From Bacillus thermotolerans (GTDB taxonomy: Bacteria > Bacillota > Bacilli > Bacillales > Domibacillaceae), in contig NZ_JWJE02000032.1 in NCBI RefSeq assembly GCF_000812025.2, forward strand, positions 1 to 46,667: a stretch of 46,667 nt of DNA. The letters are read 5' to 3'. Below, one piece after another: positions 1-8,747 of this stretch. How positions within the stretch are numbered: position 1 is the stretch's first letter; the number at the start of each line of letters is the position of its first letter. Below the pieces are notes generated by a model that had not been told where the DNA came from, ran no database searches, and saw nothing but the letters and a program-made list of their open reading frames with translations. The position numbers and the translations under genes are program-made.

Positions 1-21
1 ATAGCAGACGATAAAAATAAT

Positions 22-68
22 CTATTAAAAAAGGTTCCAAGCAAAATTTTATTGCTTGGAACCTTTTT
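22..68 (-). terminator. Terminator of the rplU-prp-rpmA operon
   Basis: A perfect 17-bp inverted repeat (28-44 paired with 52-68, 7-base loop) lies about 40 bases after the rpmA stop. On the minus strand it is followed by a run of U (plus-strand A at 27-32), so it fits an intrinsic terminator ending this operon before the genes beyond the window edge. The T run at 64-68 means it could also act on plus-strand transcripts. Confidence 0.85.
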
Positions 69-108
69 GAGACTGGTTATGTCCCAGCCTCTTTTCGCAA
101 GTGTATCG

Positions 109-405
<297 letters not shown>

Positions 406-741
406 CTATGAATGAAAATTAATGCTAATGTATTTGCTATATTCCCGTTCAATCGTCTGCAAGGAAATGACCATTCCTTCGAGAAGAAGCTGTACTTTCT
501 CGTCAATGCCTTCCGGAAGATCTTCCGGCACATAGCAGCGGAGAAAGCCGCCCTCCTCCTCCTGTTCGATGCCAATTCTAGCTTCAGTTAAGGATAGAAT
601 GGCATTGAGAGTACCGAAGGAAACAGCCGTTGCTCCTGCACACACGAGATCTTTTCCATGTTCAGCAAATTCTGCGTGTCCATCCATTGTGAAAGAAGAG
701 ATTCTTCCGGATGGCTCTCTTACTATATCTACCTGAATCAT
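406..741 (-). CDS. prp: Ribosomal-processing cysteine protease Prp (YsxB)
   Basis: This 111-residue protein belongs to the Prp/YsxB family, a cysteine protease that cleaves the N-terminal extension of L27. The expected catalytic pair is present: His22 in the GHAEFA segment and Cys34 in the LVCAG segment, at the spacing known for the S. aureus enzyme. It lies between rplU and rpmA, the standard location, directly upstream of its substrate gene. The ATG start has a modest ribosome site (AAGGCG), and the gene begins 12 bases after the rplU stop, so co-transcription is clear. Function is taken from the family; the catalytic residues are seen directly. Confidence 0.95.
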   Translation of the reverse strand: MIQVDIVREPSGRISSFTMDGHAEFAEHGKDLVCAGATAVSFGTLNAILSLTEARIGIEQEEEGGFLRCYVPEDLPEGIDEKVQLLLEGMVISLQTIEREYSKYISINFHS

Positions 742-753
742 GAGATCATCGCC

Positions 754-1062
754 TTATGCGTTGATTTTTTCGATAACCACTTTAGTGTATGGTTGACGAT
801 GGCCTTGCTTTCTGCGGTAGTTTTTCTTAGCTTTGAATTTGAAAACAGTAATTTTCTTTTGACGGCCTTGCTTTTCAACTTTACCTGTAACTGTAGCGCC
901 TTCTACGATTGGGCTTCCTACTTTTACATTGTCACCGCCAACAAACAATACTTGATCAAATGTAACAGAATCGCCTTCTGCTGCATCCAATTTCTCAATG
1001 TAAATTGCTTGTCCTTCTTCTACTTTCACTTGCTTTCCGCCAGTTTCAATAATTGCGTACAT
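754..1062 (-). CDS. rplU: Ribosomal protein bL21
   Basis: The protein is 102 residues, starts [11 protein letters not shown] and has the conserved C-terminal [12 protein letters not shown] segment of L21, a 23S rRNA-binding protein of the large subunit. The ATG at 1062 is preceded by GGAGGTGCAGAA, a strong ribosome site. An in-frame ATG 18 codons upstream lies within the untranslated leader, lacks a ribosome site and is rejected. It is the first gene of rplU-prp-rpmA, with its own promoter and a structured leader about 100 bases long immediately upstream. Confidence 0.98.
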   Translation of the reverse strand: MYAIIETGGKQVKVEEGQAIYIEKLDAAEGDSVTFDQVLFVGGDNVKVGSPIVEGATVTGKVEKQGRQKKITVFKFKAKKNYRRKQGHRQPYTKVVIEKINA

Positions 1063-1069
1063 TTCTGCA

Positions 1070-1166
1070 CCTCCTTGATTACTAAGACTCGCCATTTCAG
1101 GTGGTTCATTGAACACTTAAAAACCTGGTATGTGCGGTTGTAGCACGGGTGCTACAAACAATAACA
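1070..1166 (-). ncRNA. L21 leader (structured 5' UTR of rplU)
   Basis: The roughly 100-base untranslated region between the rplU promoter and the rplU ribosome site holds a strong hairpin (TGTAGCAC at 1139-1146 against GTGCTACA at 1149-1156). This is followed on the transcript by an AACCGCACATACCAGGTT segment. Position and hairpin agree with the L21 leader family found upstream of rplU in Bacilli, thought to mediate feedback by the ribosomal protein. Family assignment is by position and general structure, not by a covariance search. Confidence 0.7.
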
Positions 1167-1171
1167 TTAAA

Positions 1172-1200
1172 ATCTTATCACCTACACTTGCACCTGTCAA
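1172..1200 (-). promoter_or_regulatory. Sigma-A promoter of rplU
   Basis: The minus strand reads TTGACA (1200-1195), a 17-base spacer, then TAAGAT (1177-1172): an exact -35 and a good -10. The -35 overlaps the last bases of rng, including its TGA stop. The start of transcription would be near 1165, giving the L21 leader. Confidence 0.85.
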
Positions 1201-2660
1201 CTTCTTTTTTCTAGCTGATTACTTTCCAATTCTTTAGAGGAACCTGCTCGGACTACTCGTCCTCTTGGTATATCTGACTGTATGACCCGATAGATCATCC
1301 TTTTACTGATAAGGGCTTCAAGCTTATTATGATATTCTCTCTGTTCACCTGCAAAGATCTCAATGACCTCGGGGGTCGCTTCAATCAAAATCGCTTCTTC
1401 ACTGCTTCGTTCATATGCTAACACTTCTCTCTCTAAACGGAATGCAGCAGTCTCGGGACTCACCATCCGGCCTGTCCCGCCACATGTCTGACACGGTACC
1501 GTTAACGTTTCTAGCAGGGACGTTTTTGTTTTCTTGCGCGTGATTTCCATAAGTCCTAAAGCTGTAAATCCCCGAATAGAGAGCTGCTTTACATCTTTTT
1601 TCGCTTCCTGTACAAGAAGTGCCTCGACTTTCCTCCGATCCTCTTCACTGAACATATCAATAAAGTCAATCAAAATAATTCCACTGATGTCTCGGAGCCT
1701 CGCTTGCCGCAGACTTTCTATAGCCGCTTCCTTGTTAATCAGCAGCACGGTCTGCCTCTGGCTGCTCTTACCGGTGAATTTCCCTGTGTTCACATCAATC
1801 ACTGTCATTGCTTCTGTTCGCTGAATGACAATGAACCCCCCGCTTGGAAGCCAAACGACCTGTTTGAGAGCCGTTTGAAGTGCATCTGGCACTTGATAAG
1901 CAGCAAACACTTCCTCCCGCCCTGTATAAAGAACAGGGCTCCATCGTTTGCTTTCAAATCGCGGATCTTTTTTTATATCTGAAAGAACCTTTGCTTCATC
2001 ACACACAAGCTCCCCTTCCTGAAGCTCTTGCATGCGCGTAAAGACGGTCTCCTTTAGAAGCTCTCTCTCTATAAGAAGCGCAGGCGCTTTTTCCTGCCGG
2101 GCTTTTTGTAACAAATTTTTATGCTCTTCTCTCAGCTTTTCCCATTCAGCCAAAAACTCCTCTTTTGACTGCTGAAAAGCCGCTGTACGCAGGATCACGC
2201 CTTCTCCTTCACTCTTCTGTTCTTCTATCCAGTTTATCCACTCACGCCTTTGTCCTTCATTCGCCACCTTCTTTGAAACAGCCGTATACCCCCCTTGCGG
2301 CAAATAAACGAGTCGTTTCCCCGGCCACTCTATGACAGCTGAAAGACGAGCACCTTTCATTTCAGACGCATCCTTCGTTACCTGCACAATCACTTTCTGC
2401 CCTTGATGCACCAGTTCACTAATTGACCTATTTTGATGGTTCGGCCAATCGCTACGGTGCAAATACCCCTTTCGTTCTAGTCCAATATCAACAAAGCAAG
2501 CATCCATTCCTTTTTCTACTTTTGTCACTACTCCATAATAAATAAAGCCGACACGAGAGAGATGTGACGGCTGAAAAATATGAATCTGGTCCACAGTACC
2601 GCTTTTGATCACAGCTAGACGCTGCTCTCTGCCTTTCGAGCTGACAATCAACGCATTCAT
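1197..2660 (-). CDS. rng: Ribonuclease E/G family endoribonuclease
   Basis: The 487-residue protein is a minimal RNase G-like enzyme without the long C-terminal scaffold of E. coli RNase E. An S1 RNA-binding domain spans about residues 35-105 (GFIYYGVVTKVEKGMDACFVDIG). The catalytic core contains Asp289 in IDVNTGKFTG and Asp332/Asp335 in IDFIDM, matching the two metal-binding aspartates of RNase E. The zinc-link motif C390-Q-T-C393 is present. The family processes rRNA and starts mRNA decay. The ATG start has a weak ribosome site. B. subtilis lacks this gene, whereas many other Bacillaceae have it at this place. It sits between spoIVFB and rplU, and its stop overlaps the rplU -35. Confidence 0.93.
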   Translation of the reverse strand: MNALIVSSKGREQRLAVIKSGTVDQIHIFQPSHLSRVGFIYYGVVTKVEKGMDACFVDIGLERKGYLHRSDWPNHQNRSISELVHQGQKVIVQVTKDASEMKGARLSAVIEWPGKRLVYLPQGGYTAVSKKVANEGQRREWINWIEEQKSEGEGVILRTAAFQQSKEEFLAEWEKLREEHKNLLQKARQEKAPALLIERELLKETVFTRMQELQEGELVCDEAKVLSDIKKDPRFESKRWSPVLYTGREEVFAAYQVPDALQTALKQVVWLPSGGFIVIQRTEAMTVIDVNTGKFTGKSSQRQTVLLINKEAAIESLRQARLRDISGIILIDFIDMFSEEDRRKVEALLVQEAKKDVKQLSIRGFTALGLMEITRKKTKTSLLETLTVPCQTCGGTGRMVSPETAAFRLEREVLAYERSSEEAILIEATPEVIEIFAGEQREYHNKLEALISKRMIYRVIQSDIPRGRVVRAGSSKELESNQLEKRS

Positions 2661-2714
2661 ATAAAACCCGCTTTCTTATTTTTGTTTTCACTTTACTGTG
2701 CGTCCGCGTTTTCG

Positions 2715-3566
2715 TCAATCAATTGGCAGCAGGTCACCTAAGCGGGCATTCGTTCTCTTCTCAGCAAAGTAAGCATACAACAGCTCATTTTCGTCTAATC
2801 TAAATTGCCTTTCTCCTGTCACATAAATAATGTGCTTTGCATTCCTCTGAAAGCGTTCCAATACATCTAGTACCGGCTCGCCCGCTAAGGCGGGAAGCGG
2901 CTTTAAGGAAGCGGCTTCTCCCTTGTTTCCATAGTGCCTTTCAAGCAAGAAACGCATAAAGGCATACCGCTTTTCTTTCCATGTCCGCCAAAGAGACCAA
3001 GCTAAGTAAGCGAATAAGGCCCAGGCTTGCAAATGAAAAGGGAAGAATAGGAAAACAATTGCTTGGAGAAGAATCAGCAGAAAGCCCGAGCACAAAATGG
3101 CCCAGCGGAAAGCAAACAAATACGGCTTGCGCCAAGAGAGCAGCAGCAATAAAATCTTTCCGCCATCTAAAGGGTACACAGGCAGCAAGTTAAAAAGCAG
3201 AATGGCGGCATTCAACTCAAAGAACAGTGTATATAAGTGATCAGGAACCCATCCTGCAAGGCTTAACAGCCAGGCGACAGCAAACAGCCAAACATGCTGC
3301 AGTGGACCAGCGAGAACAACAAAGACCTCTTCCTTTATCGGCCGGTTTCCATGCTCATCCATCTCGGCTACTCCTCCAAAGGGCAGGAAGGAGATTTTTC
3401 GAATGCGCCAATCAAAAAACTTTGCCGCCAGAACATGTCCGAATTCATGAATCGCAATAATCAAAAAAACAAGAAGCAGGTGCAGAAAAAAGCCGGTTAA
3501 GAGACAAACGGCTACAACTGTCCACATCAACGGATGAATATGAACCTTCCTCATCAAGCTAGTCAA
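2715..3566 (-). CDS. spoIVFB: Intramembrane metalloprotease SpoIVFB (pro-sigma-K processing)
   Basis: This 283-residue polytopic membrane protein is a site-2 protease (M50). The zinc motif HEFGH lies at residues 40-44 and the third ligand is Asp134 in NLLPVYPLDGG, at the positions known in B. subtilis. Residues from about 220 form a CBS-like domain (ATP sensing in the homologue). The enzyme cleaves pro-sigma-K in the forespore outer membrane and is held inactive by SpoIVFA and BofA. The start is taken as TTG at 3566 because AGGTGA lies 6 bases upstream; the ATG four codons later has no ribosome site. It overlaps spoIVFA by 8 bases, suggesting translational coupling. Confidence 0.93.
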   Translation of the reverse strand: MTSLMRKVHIHPLMWTVVAVCLLTGFFLHLLLVFLIIAIHEFGHVLAAKFFDWRIRKISFLPFGGVAEMDEHGNRPIKEEVFVVLAGPLQHVWLFAVAWLLSLAGWVPDHLYTLFFELNAAILLFNLLPVYPLDGGKILLLLLSWRKPYLFAFRWAILCSGFLLILLQAIVFLFFPFHLQAWALFAYLAWSLWRTWKEKRYAFMRFLLERHYGNKGEAASLKPLPALAGEPVLDVLERFQRNAKHIIYVTGERQFRLDENELLYAYFAEKRTNARLGDLLPID

Positions 3567-4218
3567 ATGGAATCACCTGGTTTGGATCGATAAATACACC
3601 ATCCTGTTTAATCGCGAGATAAAACTGACCTTCCTCCGACTGATCGACCATTTTTGCTTCTGCCAGGGTATCTCCAGCTTTCACCTTGGTATATGGGAGG
3701 ACACTGACAGAAGCAAGGTGCCCATACCACGATTCACTGTTATCAGCATGCTGCACGACCACCGTTTTCCCGATGCCTTCTTTCTCCCCATTGAAAATAA
3801 CCGTTCCATCCTTAACAGCCCTTACCTTCTCACCTGCTCCTATTTCTACAAGGATCCCCCGGCCGTTTGTTTGAAAATCCTCTAAAATATGGCCGGATGC
3901 CGGCAGGGCAACTTGTGGCATGTCCTGTGCCTGTTCATCCGCTGGTGACCAGTTCTCTGCCGTAAAAGGCAGCGGAGCGCCAAGGGCGTTCTCATACCAT
4001 TCTGCCGCCTTAGCAAAAGGAAACTCCCTTTCCATCGTTTCCCTTACCCACCTCTCTCCCTCTTCCAAAGCAGGTGATGGCTGCTTAAATATAATAGCAA
4101 TAATTAATACGAGACTAATAGACGCCAGGCACTTGAACAGGAAACGGTTCCAGTTGAACAAGGGATGTAATTCTTTTTTCTCCTCTATCAGCGGGCTTAG
4201 CTCCTTCTCTTCTTTCAC
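3559..4218 (-). CDS. spoIVFA: SpoIVFA, regulator of SpoIVFB
   Basis: The 219-residue protein has a short cytoplasmic N-terminus, one membrane segment at about residues 27-45, and a C-terminal LytM/M23-like domain (about 105-215). The domain keeps WYGHLASV but lacks the first HxxxD zinc motif, so it looks structural rather than enzymatic, as expected for SpoIVFA. In B. subtilis it anchors and inhibits SpoIVFB until SpoIVB cleaves it. The start is GTG with an upstream GAGGAGGG. It is somewhat shorter than the B. subtilis protein. A CATATAGT sequence at 4249-4256 resembles a sigma-E -10, but no matching -35 was found. A terminator separates it from minD. Confidence 0.9.
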   Translation of the reverse strand: MKEEKELSPLIEEKKELHPLFNWNRFLFKCLASISLVLIIAIIFKQPSPALEEGERWVRETMEREFPFAKAAEWYENALGAPLPFTAENWSPADEQAQDMPQVALPASGHILEDFQTNGRGILVEIGAGEKVRAVKDGTVIFNGEKEGIGKTVVVQHADNSESWYGHLASVSVLPYTKVKAGDTLAEAKMVDQSEEGQFYLAIKQDGVFIDPNQVIPFD

Positions 4219-4320
4219 CGACCTTCCCTCCTCAACACAGGTTTGTACACTATATGTCAGACAAGCTTAATTAAGAAGAGAAATTACCAAAGAAATGTGA
4301 TTCTCCTCTCCTTCAGAATT

Positions 4321-4370
4321 AAAAAGAAAAAAGCAACAAGCCCTGTGAGGAGAGCTTGCTGCTTTTTCTT
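4321..4370 (-). terminator. Terminator after minD
   Basis: Just after the minD stop, a stem (AAAAAAGCAACAAGC at 4327-4341 against 4354-4368) is followed on the minus strand by U-rich sequence (plus-strand A-rich 4321-4332). It should end the mreBCD-minCD transcript before spoIVFA. Confidence 0.8.
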
Positions 4371-4375
4371 GCTGA

Positions 4376-5185
4376 TTAAGATGAACGAGCACCGAAGAAC
4401 TTCTTCAGCTTCGTTAAAAATCCGTCCTTTGGGTCTTCTAAGTGCTGAAGGGGAACAGATTCGCCTAATATTCTTCTAGCGATATTCCTATAAGCAATAG
4501 ACACTTTGCTATTTGGATTATGCGCGATCGGATGTCCTTGATGAGAGGATTTGATTACCTCGTCATCATCTGCTACAATCCCTATCAATTCAATAGATAA
4601 GTGAGTAGCTACTTCATCGACATCGAGCATATCTCCCTCTTTCATCATATGATTGCGAATACGGTTAACGATGAGCTTAGGAGGCTCCACACCTTCCTCT
4701 TTCTCTAAAAGCCCGATAACACGGTCCGCATCACGTACCGCCGACCTTTCAGGCGTTGTTACTACAATTGCCTTATCTGCTCCTGCTACGGCATTTTTAT
4801 AACCTTGCTCAATGCCGGCCGGGCTATCAATTAAAATATAATCAAAGTCTTGTTTCAGTTCATCAACCAGCTTCTTCATCTGCTCTGGATGAACGGCTGA
4901 TTTATCTGTTGTCTGGGCCGCCGGCAATAAATACAATAAATCATTAAAGCGCTTGTCCTTTACAAGTGCTTGATGAATTTTGCACCGGCCTTCGACTACA
5001 TCTACCAGGTCATAAATAATGCGATTTTCAAGACCCATTACCACATCTAAATTTCTAAGGCCTATGTCAGTGTCTACTAGACAGACCTTCTTTTCCTGCA
5101 ATGCAAGTGCGGTACCTAAATTGGCTGAAGTCGTTGTTTTTCCGACTCCTCCTTTTCCTGATGTAATGACTATAGCCTCACCCAC
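4376..5185 (-). CDS. minD: Septum site-determining ATPase MinD
   Basis: MinD is a membrane-cycling ATPase that recruits MinC to block division away from midcell. The 269-residue protein has the deviant Walker A motif GKGGVGKTTT with Lys11 and Lys16, and the RNRIRNH-type body typical of the family. The C-terminus (GFLTKLKKFFGARSS) forms the amphipathic membrane-targeting helix. The start is GTG behind AAAGGGGG, and the gene overlaps the end of minC by 8 bases. It is the distal gene of mreB-mreC-mreD-minC-minD. In Bacillus, DivIVA/MinJ at the poles position it rather than MinE. Confidence 0.97.
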   Translation of the reverse strand: MGEAIVITSGKGGVGKTTTSANLGTALALQEKKVCLVDTDIGLRNLDVVMGLENRIIYDLVDVVEGRCKIHQALVKDKRFNDLLYLLPAAQTTDKSAVHPEQMKKLVDELKQDFDYILIDSPAGIEQGYKNAVAGADKAIVVTTPERSAVRDADRVIGLLEKEEGVEPPKLIVNRIRNHMMKEGDMLDVDEVATHLSIELIGIVADDDEVIKSSHQGHPIAHNPNSKVSIAYRNIARRILGESVPLQHLEDPKDGFLTKLKKFFGARSS

Positions 5186-5864
5186 TGTAGTTTCCCCCTT
5201 TAAACGTAGAAATATCCGGTCTTAGATGCTGCAATACTTGCAAACGATCAATAACGATCTGGTTGGATGCATCTATATAAGCACACTCTGCTTCATAGCT
5301 CTCCTCTTCCTCATAACGGTCGGGTGCCCGGTTCAAGTAATGGGCAATGCGAAGCTGAGAAGGCATCATACGGCCAGCCGCTATTACCGCCTGCTCATCT
5401 CCATAACAGCCGGCGTGGGCAATCCCTTTTAGAAGGCCTACTATAAAAATGTTCCTCCCAGCCTTTACCGTCCCGCCGGGATTCACATCACCAATAAGCA
5501 GCAAGTCCCCCGGAACTTCAAGCACCTGTCCAGAGCGAATCCTGCCAGTGTAAGAAACAATCTCGCCAGCTTCCTTCCAGCGAACCGCTTCTTCCATTGT
5601 CATAACGTTGGACTTCACTCCTACTACGATCAAATGCCTGCGCTGACTGATTAAATTTTTTATTACCTCTATATCTTCTTCCAGCAAGTATCGATTTCCT
5701 GCCTGAACGGTTACCTTAATGGCTGACCCATGCTCCTGGCCGCCAACTACATCCATCTTCTCAGCCAGCTCGACCAACAGCTCATCAAATGAGCATCTAT
5801 CATTCAAATGCAGGGTCAGTCCATCTTTGGTTCCTTTAATGACCACATTTTGTTTTGTTCTCAT
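5178..5864 (-). CDS. minC: Septum site-determining protein MinC
   Basis: MinC inhibits FtsZ assembly in complex with MinD. The 228-residue protein has the N-terminal FtsZ-inhibiting domain (about 1-105, VVIKGTKDGLTLHL) and the C-terminal glycine-rich beta-helix domain (about 115-215, including GDVNPGGTVKAGRNIFIVG). The ATG at 5864 is preferred over an upstream in-frame TTG because a GAGGTGA ribosome site lies between them and the resulting N-terminus aligns with B. subtilis MinC. It lies between mreD and minD in the usual operon order and overlaps minD by 8 bases. Confidence 0.95.
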   Translation of the reverse strand: MRTKQNVVIKGTKDGLTLHLNDRCSFDELLVELAEKMDVVGGQEHGSAIKVTVQAGNRYLLEEDIEVIKNLISQRRHLIVVGVKSNVMTMEEAVRWKEAGEIVSYTGRIRSGQVLEVPGDLLLIGDVNPGGTVKAGRNIFIVGLLKGIAHAGCYGDEQAVIAAGRMMPSQLRIAHYLNRAPDRYEEEESYEAECAYIDASNQIVIDRLQVLQHLRPDISTFKGGNYSG

Positions 5865-5946
5865 AGCGCGTAATTCACCTCGGTTGTCCAATTAATTCGA
5901 CAAGTCTTCTCCTGATTCCTCTTTTGCTTATCACAGCTTACTCATT

Positions 5947-6453
5947 CTATATGCGCGGCAGCTTTTCAAAAGCGTTCTTTAAAGGTACTGCCAGCAGCGC
6001 ATAAATAACGAAATTCAACAGCAAAGTTGGCCCTAGACGGGTCGTCATGAATTGAGCGGCCGTCATTTCCGTCCGTTCAACAAGCACATTTAATTGGAAC
6101 ATAATCAGCTCCAGCAGAAATACGCTAAACAAAACGATAAAACAGAAAACGAATAGATGGTTTTCCAGCACTTTGACAAGCTTAGAAGAAATGTACACAA
6201 TGAGCGGCAGAAAAAACATGTAAGCTCCTAATATACCTGTATAAAAAATATCAAAGAAGAACCCAAACAAGAAACTGTATTTGAGTGCTGTATTGCGATC
6301 GAGAAAGGCAGCCATAAATAACAAGCCTATTAGAAACAAACGAGAAACAGCCACCTGTTCATCACCAAATAAACTTTCCGGAAAAACAAGGTGAATCACA
6401 CTATCACTATAGAATAACACAATGACGAGCAGCGGAAGAAGGAGACGCTTCAC
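5947..6453 (-). CDS. mreD: Rod-shape-determining membrane protein MreD
   Basis: The 168-residue protein is almost entirely hydrophobic with about five membrane segments and matches MreD, the integral-membrane component of the elongasome that works with MreB, MreC, RodA and PBPs. Start is GTG behind a GAGGGGGG ribosome site. The GTGA sequence overlaps the mreC stop by 4 bases, a sign of translational coupling. Identification rests on topology and place in mreBCD. Confidence 0.93.
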   Translation of the reverse strand: MKRLLLPLLVIVLFYSDSVIHLVFPESLFGDEQVAVSRLFLIGLLFMAAFLDRNTALKYSFLFGFFFDIFYTGILGAYMFFLPLIVYISSKLVKVLENHLFVFCFIVLFSVFLLELIMFQLNVLVERTEMTAAQFMTTRLGPTLLLNFVIYALLAVPLKNAFEKLPRI

Positions 6454-7343
6454 AGGTCTCCCCCCTCAACAAGAACCTGCCCCTGCTCTTCCTCTTCAGG
6501 CAAAACAGTAGTCATTCCACGCTTGGTTACCATGACATGCTCAAAGCCGTCAAAAGAAGCAGCTGGCTCAATGAGAGCGGTCTGCGTTAAGCCGAATTCA
6601 TCCGGGGTCATCTCCTTGACCTTCCCGATAACCAGTCCTTCCGGGAATACGCCCCCCATTCCGGACGTTGTTACAAGCATGCCTTCTTTGACCTTAGCAT
6701 CGTACGGAATCTTCGTCATGGATAACGCCTTTTTCTGCTTGTCGTAGCCTTCTATCAAACCAAAAATATTCTCATCACCTTGAATCACTGCCGACACTCT
6801 GCTTCTGGAATCGTGTGCACTTAAGAGCTGGACAGTAGAGGTAAATTTCGAAGCTGTCTTTACTTTCCCAACCAACCCTTCAGCCGTAATGACAGCCATA
6901 TTAGGCTGAACACCAGATGCTTCTCCTTGATCAATTGTAATGACATCGTACCAGCGATCCGGATTACGGGCGATCACCGTTGCCTGTATAGGCTCGTAAT
7001 CTGCTAAACTCTCTCTTTTTCCGAGTACGGTTCTCAATTCTTCGTTATCTCGCTTAAGACGTTCCACTTCGCTTTCCAGCTGGGCCGTTTGTTGAATGCG
7101 CTCCTTTAGCTTCTTGTTTTCTTCATATGTATGGCGCAGGTTCTCAATATCATCAAAAAAACCTGCAACACCTTGAGCAGGTTTAGATACAACTGCTTGT
7201 CCTAAACCGATCACATCGTTAATAAATTGCTCAGGCCAGGATAAATGCTCTCTATCACGAAGAGAAAAGCCAATCAAAGCCACAAGAACAATGATGCTTC
7301 CTAGAAGAATAATCAGGCGCTTGTTTGTAAAAAGTTGTGGCAT
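6450..7343 (-). CDS. mreC: Rod-shape-determining protein MreC
   Basis: The 297-residue protein has a short cytoplasmic N-terminus, one membrane segment at about residues 8-27 (LIILLGSIIVLVALIGFSL), a coiled coil at about 60-105, and two beta-barrel domains that act outside the membrane in the elongation machinery. The ATG at 7343 is chosen because GAGGTG lies 6 bases upstream; the in-frame GTG three codons earlier falls in that site. It follows mreB after an unusually long 252-base gap and overlaps mreD by 4 bases. Confidence 0.96.
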   Translation of the reverse strand: MPQLFTNKRLIILLGSIIVLVALIGFSLRDREHLSWPEQFINDVIGLGQAVVSKPAQGVAGFFDDIENLRHTYEENKKLKERIQQTAQLESEVERLKRDNEELRTVLGKRESLADYEPIQATVIARNPDRWYDVITIDQGEASGVQPNMAVITAEGLVGKVKTASKFTSTVQLLSAHDSRSRVSAVIQGDENIFGLIEGYDKQKKALSMTKIPYDAKVKEGMLVTTSGMGGVFPEGLVIGKVKEMTPDEFGLTQTALIEPAASFDGFEHVMVTKRGMTTVLPEEEEQGQVLVEGGDL

Positions 7344-7595
7344 ATACTCCACCTCTATTTATTTGCATTAAATAACCATCGGGCAGGTTTCCATCTGTCA
7401 CTGCCGAATGGAACAGAAGCTGAGGGCACTGATACGGCCAGCATAAGCTGACCGTCTTTCTCATTAATTTGCCCGCTGCATGGGCCTTGCCGCCTCTTGC
7501 TTCTGATGCCATCAGGTCCCGCCTGAAGCGGCCCGCGTTTCTAACCACCAGAAAAGGATAGAAAACGAACGCATCTGTATCCTGAGTGTTATAGC
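7344..7595 (-). other. Long mreB-mreC spacer
   Basis: These 252 bases separate two genes normally in one operon. I see no convincing coding sequence; a 97-codon open frame here runs into mreC in the wrong frame and has no ribosome site. There is no clear U-tailed terminator either. The GC-rich middle (about 7470-7540) could fold. Confidence 0.5.
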
Positions 7596-8615
7596 TTATT
7601 TTCTTTTATTTTTGAATAAGTCAATATGGTCAAGAGCCATACCCGTTCCGATAGCCACACAGTCTAGCGGGTTTTCAGCAACAATGACCGGTATATTCGT
7701 TTCTTCACTCATGACTTTATCTAAATTGCGAAGCAGCCCGCCGCCGCCTGTCAAAACAATCCCGCGATCCATTACATCAGCCGCAAGCTCTGGCGGTGTA
7801 CGTTCTAGCGTGCTTCGTACTGTATCGATAATAGCCTCTACTGTATCCTTCAGAGCGCCTGCAATCTCTTCGGAAGAGATTTCTACCGTCTTTGGATAAC
7901 CTGTTAAAAGATCACGACCGCGAATTTCCATTGTCTTCTCTTCTTCCAAGCCGCCCGCTGAACCAATCTCGACTTTGATTGCTTCCGCAGTCCGGTCACC
8001 AATTAACAGGTTGTACTGCTTGCGGACGTAAGTAATGATCGCGGAATCCAACTCGTCACCAGCTACACGCAAGGATTGGCTTGTCACGATATCACCAAGA
8101 GAAATGATCGCCACTTCCGTGGTCCCGCCACCTATATCAACTACCATGCTGCCAGTCGGCTCCCATACAGGAAGGTTCGCCCCAATGGCGGCAGCAAAGG
8201 GCTCCTCAATTGTAAAGGCATCCTTGGCGCCTGCCTGGCGAGCCGCATCGATTACTGCTCTCTCTTCTACCGCAGTAATGCCTGAAGGGACGCAGATCAT
8301 GACATAAGGCTTGCTGAAAAGCAGTCCTTTACCATTTTGCTGTGTCGCTTGCTTTAAATAATATTTAATCATGATCGCTGTTGTTTCATAGTCAGCAATG
8401 ACCCCGTCCTTCATTGGCCGGGTTGCCACTATATTCCCTGGTGTACGGCCGATCATTTTCTTGGCATCGTTCCCTACCGCTATGATTTGCTTCGTATCCG
8501 TTTGAAGCGCCACAACCGATGGTTCACGCACCACAATTCCTTTGCCGTTCGCGTACACAAGCGTATTGGCCGTCCCTAGGTCTATTCCGAAATCACGGCT
8601 TCTCATTCCAAACAT
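7596..8615 (-). CDS. mreB: Rod-shape-determining actin homologue MreB
   Basis: The 339-residue protein is an actin-fold ATPase. It shows the phosphate-1 motif [12 protein letters not shown] near the N-terminus, the phosphate-2 motif [12 protein letters not shown] at about 160-171, and the adenosine motif [14 protein letters not shown] near residue 290. It forms membrane-bound filaments that steer lateral wall synthesis. The ATG start has GAGGGAG upstream. It is the first gene of mreBCD-minCD; a TATAAT lies about 100 bases upstream. Confidence 0.98.
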   Translation of the reverse strand: MFGMRSRDFGIDLGTANTLVYANGKGIVVREPSVVALQTDTKQIIAVGNDAKKMIGRTPGNIVATRPMKDGVIADYETTAIMIKYYLKQATQQNGKGLLFSKPYVMICVPSGITAVEERAVIDAARQAGAKDAFTIEEPFAAAIGANLPVWEPTGSMVVDIGGGTTEVAIISLGDIVTSQSLRVAGDELDSAIITYVRKQYNLLIGDRTAEAIKVEIGSAGGLEEEKTMEIRGRDLLTGYPKTVEISSEEIAGALKDTVEAIIDTVRSTLERTPPELAADVMDRGIVLTGGGGLLRNLDKVMSEETNIPVIVAENPLDCVAIGTGMALDHIDLFKNKRK

Positions 8616-8715
8616 ACAAGTATCTCCCTCTCTAGGTCTGTTACTTCTATCGTGATTGATTTAATATTGTTTTTATTATTTCGACAGGGCTTTGTTAATA
8701 AAAACCATAACTCAT

Positions 8716-8721
8716 ATTATA
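8716..8721 (-). promoter_or_regulatory. Probable -10 element for mreB
   Basis: TATAAT on the minus strand about 100 bases before mreB and 27 bases after the radC stop. No good -35 is visible at 16-18 bases, so the promoter call is tentative. Confidence 0.4.
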
Positions 8722-8747
8722 ACCGAATAAAAAAGAAAATCCTAGCG

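Noticed and set aside
658-1143. 161-codon plus-strand frame
   Set aside because: It is antisense to prp and rplU, both certain genes.
7255-7548. 97-codon minus-strand frame across the mreB-mreC spacer
   Set aside because: It overlaps the start of mreC in another frame, has no ribosome site and no recognisable sequence.
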